From: Crocosphaera chwakensis CCY0110
GTDB lineage: Bacteria > Cyanobacteriota > Cyanobacteriia > Cyanobacteriales > Microcystaceae
Length of the DNA: 64,000 nt
Assembly: GCF_000169335.1 (NCBI RefSeq)
Contig: NZ_AAXW01000011.1
Span: forward strand, 62,001-126,000
Reading direction: 5' to 3'
Below the pieces are notes generated by a model that was not told the origin of the DNA, ran no database searches, and saw only the letters and a program-made list of their open reading frames with translations. Shown here piece by piece: positions 54,951-62,625 of this stretch (its first letter is position 1; every line of letters begins with the position of its first letter). The translations under genes were made by a program, and so were the position numbers.

Positions 54951-55475
54951 ATGAATGTATCAAGCTCTTACTGGTATCCAATTTCCTTTTTAATAAGTGG
55001 AATCCTTTTAATTTCTGGCACTTTACTCAATACGAATTTGTCCATTCTTGCAGCAGTAATAATGTTTTTAATTTGGGATATTGCTTTTATTAGGACTGCT
55101 GACAACTTTACGGGTCGGAATGCGAACTTTACCATTCAGCAAGTTGTTCAGGCTCGTTCTTACATTTCATATTTCATTCCTTTTTACGGATTACTTGTAG
55201 GTCTTCTATTTACAGCTGAAACAGAAAAACGTGTTTTCTTTCTTGAGCTATGTAGCAAAGCTAAAATACCAGTTTTGCTTCTTTTTACACCATTTTGCTT
55301 GGCTTCTATTGTTATTTTACTTTTTCCTCTGCGTGTTTCAGAAGATGTGGAAGGAGTGCGACTGACTCCAGCAATTCAAACTTTGATGATAAGCAACTTT
55401 TTCATTGAAAAGTGTGTTGTTTTTATTTTCTCACACTGCATTATTCGGCTTTTAGTTGCTTGGATTGTAAGCTAA
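54951..55475 (+). CDS. Hypothetical membrane protein
   Basis: A 174-aa integral membrane protein with about five hydrophobic helices (ISFLISGILLISGTLL, LAAVIMFLIWDIAFI, YFIPFYGLLVGLLF, VLLLFTPFCLASIVILLF, FIFSHCIIRLLVAWIV). No signature I can name. It stands alone before the interrupted antitoxin gene. Codon use is less A/T-biased than in neighbouring genes, which hints at transfer but is not strong evidence. Confidence 0.6.
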   Translation: MNVSSSYWYPISFLISGILLISGTLLNTNLSILAAVIMFLIWDIAFIRTADNFTGRNANFTIQQVVQARSYISYFIPFYGLLVGLLFTAETEKRVFFLELCSKAKIPVLLLFTPFCLASIVILLFPLRVSEDVEGVRLTPAIQTLMISNFFIEKCVVFIFSHCIIRLLVAWIVS

Positions 55476-55686
55476 AAAGTCATAACTTCTGAAAAGAACT
55501 ACTCCCTCTATTATAGCAATACCTATTATAATAATGGTAGAGATACGTTCAATCAATCAGAAACATTGTCTTTGCATCCCTATCAATAACTTACCTAAAA
55601 TGAAACAGATAAATATTAAAGAAAATAATTCCCTACTTTCAGAATTAATTGATAATATCAACGACCTGGCGTGGGGACACAAAAAG

Positions 55687-56879
55687 CTACAAGGTAGATT
55701 TAATCAGGGAGATAGCCCGTCGACCTTGTTGGTAATAGGCAGCTTTTCCAGGGCTTAATTGCATCAATGCCTGAGATTCAACGTCCAGTAAATCGCAAGA
55801 GTCAACCCAATCTTTTCCATGAAGACCGATATAAAAGTTACTGTGTCTTCGTTGCATTTTCTTATTTTTTCTCACTCTACCCACATATTTTGCTAGTCCT
55901 TTGTCTTTAATGATTTTACCAGAAAATGTTGCCATTGAATAGGCTAAAGTGATTACTAATATGACAGAAGTAAGGCGATGTCCTGTTAATTTAGTTCTCT
56001 CTAAATTATAACCACCTCTCTTAAAGTCTCGAAACATTTCCTCAATTCCAAATCTCTTCTTATAAGCCTCAATCGTCTCATCAAGACTCTTTAAGTTGGT
56101 AATAATAAACCAAGCTTCTTCTGTATTTACTCCTCGATATCTTCTCTTCCATTTTGCTACTATGTTACTTCCTGCAAATCCTCTCGTTTTTGTTACTTTT
56201 ACACCTTGATAAAATAAAGACATTCCTGGGGATAATCTTAAATGTTTTAACGTTAACCAGATTTCTTCTTCTACTTCAATATAGGTGCTTTTCTTTAATC
56301 TGAGGGCATAATAAATTTTTTTCTGTCCATTTAACCACTTTGCTAGTTCGACTGAACAGAATTCACGGACATCTCACGGTGGCGAATCGAATTCGCCACC
56401 CGTGTCCTCCTCTATCCCCTAATACAACGGTTTTGTATTCTTTTAGTAATGGCAATACTCGACTCAATATGCTTTTTTGAGTATCAAAGTTACTATTACC
56501 TGTATGGTCTAGCAACTCAAAATATAAAGGAATTCCTCTATTATCAATGATTAGACTCACCATCAATATATTAATCAATCCCCATTGCGTTCTATCGATA
56601 ACAATATGTAAGACATTTCCTGGGTCAAATGATTGATTTAACCACTGTTTTATAATGGGTATCCACACTCCCTCAATGGTCAAACAAGGTATCTCGAAAA
56701 ATCGCTTTAATTTTTTTCTGCGGCTCTCGAACAAAATGGGACTCGGAAAACGATTGGCGCGCCTCTTCTAACCTAACTTTTCTATACACCTGAACCAATT
56801 CTCGCACAATTAACAGTATTAAATATTCCGATTTTTTCAAGTATGTTGTTAAATGGTCGTTATAAATTTCTGGTAACAT
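55687..56879 (-). pseudogene. IS4-family transposase, broken
   Basis: Three frames are needed. The N-terminus (from the ATG at 56879) runs to a one-base slip near 56745. The next part has FESRRKKLKRFFEIPCLTIE and VIDRTQWGLIN (first Asp) to VVLGDR. After a 46-bp palindromic insertion the frame resumes with EFCSVELAKWL and ends with the YKKRFGIEEMFRDFK signature, the Y-x2-R-x3-E-x6-K of IS4 transposases. Removing the 46 bases restores the canonical DREF. The catalytic residues are otherwise conserved. Confidence 0.88.
56365..56410. repeat. 46-bp palindromic insertion in IS4 transposase
   Basis: Centred on the perfect inverted repeat GGTGGCGAAT-CGA-ATTCGCCACC (56378-56400), with outer GGAC / GTCC ends. 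It lies exactly between the codons for DR and EF of the transposase; 46 bases shift the frame by one. It is not similar in sequence to the 34-bp insert at 38.96 kb but is of the same kind. Confidence 0.85.
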
Positions 56880-57111
56880 TTTGGGCTGTACAGCGAGCGC
56901 TTAAAAAAGAGCATCTTTCTTTTTACCACGTTTTGCTCAAACCGTCATTTGGTCGAACTTTCAACTGAACTTACCCCATACAAATCTACTAAAATATCCT
57001 AAAACCCTTATCCATCAATGGATACAGACATCAACTCTTGTTAACGTACCCATGTAAATTGTAATATTTATTAATAGACAGCCATAAGGGAAGTAAGCTA
57101 AAATAGTAGTC

Positions 57112-58614
57112 ATGTATATAGAGCGTGTGCCTATAGGATTAGATAAGATTATTGCTGGTAAGACCTCTCGAATTAGAAACTTAGTTTTGGGGATGATCAT
57201 CGCTAGGATTATCAATCCTAAATCCAAATTAGCCACAGCTAGAGGATTTCATGAAAAAACTTGTAGCAATAGTTTAGGAAAAGTATTGAATTTAGAAAAA
57301 GCTGATGAGGATGAACTCTATGAGGCTTTAGACTGGTTATTAAATAAACAAGAGAAAATTGAAAATAAATTAGCTAGTCTTTATTTAGATAATGGCTCAT
57401 TGATTTTATATGATGTTACCTCAACTTACCTAGAGGGTAACGGGTGTGAATTAGGAAAATACGGATATAATAGGGATAAGAAGAAAGGGAAAACTCAAAT
57501 AGTCTTTGGACTAATATGTGATAAAAATGGTTGCCCTATCGCTGTAGAAGTTTTTGAAGGAAACACCTCAGATACTAGCACATTCTTGAGTCAAATAGAG
57601 AAAGTTAGGAAACGGTTTGGGGTGAAGAATGTAGTGTGGGTGACAGATAGAGGAATCTTAACATCTTCAAACATTAAAGAGTTAGTTAAACCAGTAGAAG
57701 GGTTAGATTATATAAGTGGTTTAACTAAAGCAAGCATCAGAAAATTGGCGGAAGTAGAAGCAATTCAATTAGGATTATTTGATGAGGTAAATCTAGTTGA
57801 GTTTGAAAACGAAGATTACCCAGATGAAAGATTAATTGCCTGTCGAAATCCCTTGGTAGCTGCTAAAAACAAGAAACAAAGAGAGGCATTATTAAAAATA
57901 GCAGAAGAACAATTTGAGTTAATTATTGAAGCTATAAAAAGGGAAAAAAGAGCTTTGAAAGGAGCCGATAAAATAGCTTTAAGAGTGGGAAAGGTCTTAA
58001 ACAAGTATAAAATCAACAAATATTATAATTTAGACATCACAGATTCAGGATTTACTTATGAGCGTAAAAAAGAATTAATCTCAGAAGAAATAGCATTAGA
58101 TGGGGTTTATATTCTCAGAACTTCTGTAGATAAAACTATGATGAATGATTTTGAAGTCGTTAAAGCTTATAAAAGTTTGTCTTCGGTGGAAGAAGCCTTC
58201 CGTTGTTATAAATCTATTGATTTGAAAGTTCGTCCTATTTATCATTATAAGGGAGATAGAGTGAAAGCACATATTTTTTTGTGTATGTTAGCTTATTACG
58301 TTGAATGGCATTTAAAACAAAAATTAGCCCCTTTATTATTTGAAGATGAAGAAATTGATGATAACTGTCTTGATGTCATCAAAGCTCGTCGCAGTGATTC
58401 TGCTATTGCTAAAGATAGAAAGAAACGCACTGAAAACAATCTCCCAGTTCACAGCTTCCGTACTTTACTAGAAGATTTGGGGACAATTTGCTTGAATACA
58501 GTTGAGTGTACTTTAGAGAGTGGAAAATACGTTTTTGACAAGATAACTCGACCCACTGAACTACAACAAAAAGCTTTAAATTTGTTAGGTATTTCTTCTA
58601 TTTGTACCCAGTAA
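57112..58614 (+). CDS. IS1634-like transposase, probably N-terminally deleted
   Basis: A 500-aa DDE transposase: LILYDVTSTYLEGNG (first Asp), IAVEVFEGNTSDTSTF, VVWVTDRGILTSSNI (second Asp) and SLSSVEEAFRCYKSIDLKVR (Glu). The start MYIERVP is that of this family, but it runs directly into IGLDKIIAGK. In relatives, as I know them, about 80 residues of N-terminal domain separate these. An in-frame internal deletion is therefore likely and would make the protein inactive or altered. The frame is otherwise uninterrupted. Confidence 0.85.
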   Translation: MYIERVPIGLDKIIAGKTSRIRNLVLGMIIARIINPKSKLATARGFHEKTCSNSLGKVLNLEKADEDELYEALDWLLNKQEKIENKLASLYLDNGSLILYDVTSTYLEGNGCELGKYGYNRDKKKGKTQIVFGLICDKNGCPIAVEVFEGNTSDTSTFLSQIEKVRKRFGVKNVVWVTDRGILTSSNIKELVKPVEGLDYISGLTKASIRKLAEVEAIQLGLFDEVNLVEFENEDYPDERLIACRNPLVAAKNKKQREALLKIAEEQFELIIEAIKREKRALKGADKIALRVGKVLNKYKINKYYNLDITDSGFTYERKKELISEEIALDGVYILRTSVDKTMMNDFEVVKAYKSLSSVEEAFRCYKSIDLKVRPIYHYKGDRVKAHIFLCMLAYYVEWHLKQKLAPLLFEDEEIDDNCLDVIKARRSDSAIAKDRKKRTENNLPVHSFRTLLEDLGTICLNTVECTLESGKYVFDKITRPTELQQKALNLLGISSICTQ

Positions 58615-58852
58615 TGACCCCTAGCTTATTCGGCGTATCCCTGATACAGCATACGTTATGGCGTTTTGTCAAAGGGGAAGTTCAGTTTCAAGCCGTGTCC
58701 CCACGCCAGATCAACGACTCTAATGAAGCTACAATGATTACAGTTGATAATCAGAAACAAGCTGTATTAGTTTCAGTTAATGAATGGAATTCAATTCAAG
58801 AAACCCTTTATCTACTATCAATCCCTGGAGTAAAGGATGATTTAATTGAAGG

Positions 58853-60374
58853 GTAAGGATTCAGGTGGCAAATATTGACAAACAGGCTGACTGCGCTAAA
58901 GTAACGGTATGAGTCAAACTGAACCAGGAGTACAGTTAAATTCAGACGAATTAAACCAACTGTCAAAATCTGGGTTGGTACAAATTATCTTGGCTCAACA
59001 GAAACTTATCGAGCAGCTACAAAAAGAAATAGAAAAATTAAAGCTCAGTCGTAATTTAGATAGCCAAACCTCATCAAAACCCCCATCAACAGACTTATTG
59101 AAAAAGTCTGAGAAGGCTAAAACAACTGAAGACGATAAGGATAAGAAAAGAAAACCAGGGGGACAACCTGGACATAAGGGAAAAACAAGGAAAGGCTTTG
59201 GGAGAATTGACAGAATTCAAATCTTGCAACCATCAATATGTAGTCACTGTGGTCAAACAGAATTATTAATAGAACCAGTGAAAGTTGATTCTCAGCAGGT
59301 AGCACAACTGGTAGATAAACCCATTGAGGTAGTAGAATATCATCGTCATCATTGTCGCTGTGGGCATTGTGGTGAAGTGACCAAAGCGAATTGGTCGCCC
59401 AAGACCGTCCCAGGACAAGATTTAGGAGTGAAGTTACAAGCTTTTCTGGGATGGTTAGGGAATTATGGACATCTACCTTATGAAAAGCAACAAGAGATGT
59501 TGTGGGAGTTAGGGCAAATTGAGATAGGTATGGGGACCATCGTAGCCACCAATCAACGAGTAGAAACAGCCATTAATCCGTCGGTTGAACAATTATCCAA
59601 GTGGGTCAAAGTAGAACAACCCCCAATTCATGTTGATGAAACACCCTGGCCAGTGAAGGGAGTCAAAGAATGGTTGTGGGTATTTACCAATCAACTTTTC
59701 TGCCTGTTTCGGGCTGCTGATACTAGGGGGCGTAAGGAATTAGAAGATCAGTTAGGCCATGAATATGGTGGTGTTTTAAGTAGTGATGATTTGGGAGTTT
59801 ACAATGGTTATACTGTTGTTGCTCAACAGAAATGTTTGGCACATTTACGCCGTCACTTTCAGCGATTAATAAAAACTCCAGGTCAATATAACAAAACCAT
59901 CGGTCAAACTTTTCTCAAATTAATTGATGAAGCTTTCCGTCATTATCGTATTTGGCAAAACGATAAGAATAGGCATGGTTATCAAGTTTGGGCAAGACAA
60001 TTCAAAGATAAGATAAAGATAGCCACAGAAGAATGGAAGCCTAAAGCCGGTTATGAAGCCGGAAAACTTTTGCGAAACCTTCGGCAAAAGGCAGAGCAAT
60101 GGTGGTATTTTCTGGAGCATCCAGAGATCCCCCCTGATAATAATCTTGCTGAAAGATCCTTAAGATTAGCCATCACGAAACGGAAAGTTAGTGGGGGTTC
60201 AAGAAGCATGGAACGATTTAAACAAACAGCTAACTTATTGACGGTTATTCAAACTTGTCGTCGTCAAGAACGTTCGGTGATTGATTTTTTCGAGAAGTCA
60301 TTAATAGCCAAAGTCGGTCATCCGAATTGTTTGTTTCCTTCCCTAATTCCTAACTTCTAGACCTGAATCCTTAC
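58853..60374 (+). mobile_element. IS66-family insertion sequence, copy 2
   Basis: 1,522 bp with ends GTAAGGATTCAGGT / ACCTGAATCCTTAC and the 8-bp duplication ATTGAAGG on both sides (58845-58852 and 60375-60382). Same length as copy 1 and practically the same sequence, with opposite orientation. It interrupts the 3' end of the YefM-type antitoxin gene. Confidence 0.97.
58909..60360 (+). CDS. IS66-family transposase, copy 2
   Basis: A 483-aa DDE transposase. It differs from copy 1 only at residue 12 (Ser instead of Pro), consistent with one base change in the coding region. All features of an intact IS66-type enzyme are present: zipper region, zinc finger, HVDETPWPV, SSDDLGVYNGY and PDNNLAERSLR. 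It may be the active source or product of recent transposition. Confidence 0.97.
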   Translation: MSQTEPGVQLNSDELNQLSKSGLVQIILAQQKLIEQLQKEIEKLKLSRNLDSQTSSKPPSTDLLKKSEKAKTTEDDKDKKRKPGGQPGHKGKTRKGFGRIDRIQILQPSICSHCGQTELLIEPVKVDSQQVAQLVDKPIEVVEYHRHHCRCGHCGEVTKANWSPKTVPGQDLGVKLQAFLGWLGNYGHLPYEKQQEMLWELGQIEIGMGTIVATNQRVETAINPSVEQLSKWVKVEQPPIHVDETPWPVKGVKEWLWVFTNQLFCLFRAADTRGRKELEDQLGHEYGGVLSSDDLGVYNGYTVVAQQKCLAHLRRHFQRLIKTPGQYNKTIGQTFLKLIDEAFRHYRIWQNDKNRHGYQVWARQFKDKIKIATEEWKPKAGYEAGKLLRNLRQKAEQWWYFLEHPEIPPDNNLAERSLRLAITKRKVSGGSRSMERFKQTANLLTVIQTCRRQERSVIDFFEKSLIAKVGHPNCLFPSLIPNF

Positions 60375-60433
60375 ATTGAAGGAAAAAATACAGATTGGGA
60401 AGACTGTACCCCTTTTGAAGAAATAGAATGGTG

Positions 60434-60694
60434 ATGTGGAAAATCGCTTTAGCTAAAAGAGCATTAAAAGATGCTAAAAAGATTAGTTGTTCAGGATTAA
60501 AAAGTAAAGTCGAAAAGTTAATAGAAATTTTGAGAACAAATCCTTATCAAAATCCTCCATCCTATAAAAAACTGACAGGGGATTTAGCTTGAATGTACTC
60601 ATGAAGAATAAATATTCAACATCGCTTAGTATATGAAGTAGATGAGGAAAACAAGAGAGTTAAAATTTTAATGATATGGTCACATTATGAATAA
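60434..60694 (+). pseudogene. YoeB/RelE-type toxin gene with two nonsense codons
   Basis: The frame from the ATG at 60434 reads MWKIALAKRALKDAKKISCS ... YQNPPSYKKLTGDLA, then TGA (60590-60592), MYS, TGA (60602-60604), RINIQHRLVYEVDEENKRVK and ILMIWSHYE to a stop at 60692. The pattern is a full-length mRNA interferase of 86 codons: the core YKKLTGDLxGxYSxRINxQHRLVYEV and the terminal WSHYE are conserved. Both TGAs are single-base changes from Gly or Arg codons. The start overlaps the antitoxin stop by one base (TGATG). Confidence 0.9.
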
Positions 60695-60758
60695 CTCAAA
60701 ATAGTTAAACGTTATAATCTAAGTTAAGAATAATCATATTATTGATTATAAGTTATCT

Positions 60759-62576
60759 TTAAAGGCCAACTCGCTTTTTACTTAATTTCCGCAACCATAA
60801 TCCTCCTATAACGGCAATAGTCAATGATACAAATCCTGTGATAGATTGTAGTAGTAAAAAGCCACCAATAGCGAACATACTACCAAACATAACTAAAATG
60901 GCTGCGACTACTTTTAGCATATCATTGCTTAAGTTTTGGGCTGGTTCCAAACCAGTTTTATATTGTTGAAGTTGCCAACCCATACCCCCAGGACGAACTT
61001 TTCTATAGAAATTTAATAAGGTTTCTTCGTCTTCGGGAGGGGTTAAATACATAACCGTTATCCATACCACTGCCGTCATAACAGAAATACCCAATAACCG
61101 CCAACCAAAGTCAGGAAAAATATTATTAATTGGAGGGTTAATAGTAGTAACTAAACCAATTAAAAAACCTGCAACCATAGCTGATAACTCAGCAGCAGCA
61201 TTAATTCTCCACCAAAACCAGCGTAAAATTAATACAAGTCCAGGCCCGGTTCCAATGGCAATCACTAAACGAAAGACAGTCCGTACATCTGTAGCATAAA
61301 AAGCAGCAATTGATCCTAAAACAGTCACTAAAACCGATGCTAATCTAACCGCATTGGTTAACTCTTGGTCTGATGCGTTAGGACGAAGAAAACGACGGTA
61401 TAAATCATTAGTCAAATAAGAAGCACCCCAATTAATTGATGTAGAAATGGTACTCATAAAAGCAGCAATTAAAGAAGCGACCACTAACCCTAAAACCACC
61501 GAAGGTAAATAGGTTAACATTAAGGTGGGATAAGCCAGTTCTGCATCTTCTAAATTCGGTAATAAAACCATCGCAGCTAACGCCGTAATAATCCATGGCC
61601 AAGTTCTTACAATGTAGTTAAGAATATTGAAAAACCAAGTGGCTTTTTCTGCTTCTTTAGTGGCTTCTGTTTCTGTTTGTCCTCTAACCGCTAATAATCT
61701 TTGAACAAATTCTCCACCCCCGTCGCTGCGACGAAACGACCACCATTGCACGAAAATATAGGCAGAAAATGTAGTGGCTGTAATGCCAGCAGCATCATTC
61801 CAAGTAAAACTTAAACCCCCATTATGACTAATTGGAATAAACGATAAAACATCAAAATTTGTGATTTGTTGAACATCGGGGATTAATTGCTGCATTCCCC
61901 CTGCATCATTGACCGCAATAATAGCGACTAATGCGGCCCCCAACAATCCTAAGAAAAATTGAAAAAAGTCCGTGACGACCACACCCCATAACCCTGAAGC
62001 CCCAGTATAAATAAGAACAAATATACTTAAGGCGATGACTGTCCAGAGTTTAGTCGCGTCTCCTGGAGAGAAACCCAAACTTTGCCATAACTGTAAAGCA
62101 TCTACTACCTTAACCATCGCTAACATGGCGTAACCGATACCGATACAATTGATAGGAACTGCAAATAAAAAGGCTTTCGTTCCCCGTAAAATGGCTGCTG
62201 TAGCCCCACCGTAACGCAATTCTGTTAATTCAGCATCTGTGACCATTTCTGAGCGTCTCCACAACCCTGCAAAGACGTAAATAAGAACAATATGGGCAAT
62301 ACCAAAACTCCACCATTCCCAATTTCCTGCAATTCCCCTAGAAGCTACCACACCACAAATATACAAAGGGGTATCGATAGAAAACGTGGTCGCGGCCATA
62401 CTGGTTCCAGCTAACCACCAGGGAAGATTTCTTCCAGCAATCAATAGATCAAAAGGATTTTGGGAATTTTTTTCTTGAGATTTTTTAGATTTTGTTTCTC
62501 TATGGGACAACAATAACCCCAAGGCCATCGTCGCAAAGAGATATATTAAGACAATAATCCAATCTATAAGCTGCAT
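60759..62576 (-). CDS. Sodium:solute symporter family protein
   Basis: A 605-aa SSS-family transporter with about fourteen hydrophobic helices. The N-terminal IAGRNLPWWLAGTSMAATTF (TM2 sodium-site region) and GLVVASLIAAFMSTISTSIN are family signatures. An unusually long cytoplasmic or periplasmic C-terminal half follows, with a further three helices. The substrate is unknown; related cyanobacterial proteins are annotated only generically. It is divergent from the GT39-like gene by 49 bases. Confidence 0.9.
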   Translation of the reverse strand: MQLIDWIIVLIYLFATMALGLLLSHRETKSKKSQEKNSQNPFDLLIAGRNLPWWLAGTSMAATTFSIDTPLYICGVVASRGIAGNWEWWSFGIAHIVLIYVFAGLWRRSEMVTDAELTELRYGGATAAILRGTKAFLFAVPINCIGIGYAMLAMVKVVDALQLWQSLGFSPGDATKLWTVIALSIFVLIYTGASGLWGVVVTDFFQFFLGLLGAALVAIIAVNDAGGMQQLIPDVQQITNFDVLSFIPISHNGGLSFTWNDAAGITATTFSAYIFVQWWSFRRSDGGGEFVQRLLAVRGQTETEATKEAEKATWFFNILNYIVRTWPWIITALAAMVLLPNLEDAELAYPTLMLTYLPSVVLGLVVASLIAAFMSTISTSINWGASYLTNDLYRRFLRPNASDQELTNAVRLASVLVTVLGSIAAFYATDVRTVFRLVIAIGTGPGLVLILRWFWWRINAAAELSAMVAGFLIGLVTTINPPINNIFPDFGWRLLGISVMTAVVWITVMYLTPPEDEETLLNFYRKVRPGGMGWQLQQYKTGLEPAQNLSNDMLKVVAAILVMFGSMFAIGGFLLLQSITGFVSLTIAVIGGLWLRKLSKKRVGL

Positions 62577-62625
62577 TGTTTAAATTTAGGTTATTTTATT
62601 TAAAGTTTGGTTGTGAGGATTTTCT

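Larger units (their letters stand above)
55666..58709. mobile_element. IS4-like element carrying a nested IS1634-like element
   Basis: The segment is bounded by perfect 15-bp inverted repeats CTGGCGTGGGGACAC and a 9-bp direct duplication ATCAACGAC (55657-55665, 58710-58718). The IS4-family transposase remnant lies at the left, ending 21 bases from the left end. An IS1634-like transposase occupies the right half; a near-inverted pair, AACTGAACTTACCCC at about 56964 and GGGGAAGTTCAGTT at about 58674, may mark the inner element's ends, but its exact limits are not resolved. Confidence 0.85.
55600..60434 (+). pseudogene. YefM/Phd-type antitoxin gene with two insertions
   Basis: Three pieces join in frame: 55600-55665 (MKQINIKENNSLLSELIDNI...), 58719-58852 (AVLVSVNEWNSIQETLYLLS) and 60383-60434 (ending ...FEEIEW). 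The result is an 83-aa protein of normal YefM length and pattern. The first break carries an IS4-like element with a 9-bp duplication ATCAACGAC; the second carries IS66 with the 8-bp duplication ATTGAAGG. The rebuilt stop TGA overlaps the ATG of a YoeB/RelE-like toxin gene, as in intact operons. The toxin is itself broken. Confidence 0.9.

Noticed and set aside
55534..55758. Single 74-aa gene reading through the IS4-like element end
   Set aside because: The frame is a chimera: antitoxin N-terminus plus the mobile element's terminal repeat; the true gene is the interrupted antitoxin from 55600.
58602..58856. 84-aa gene starting upstream of the second antitoxin piece
   Set aside because: Its first half is element DNA and its last codon is IS66 sequence; only 58719-58852 belongs to the antitoxin.
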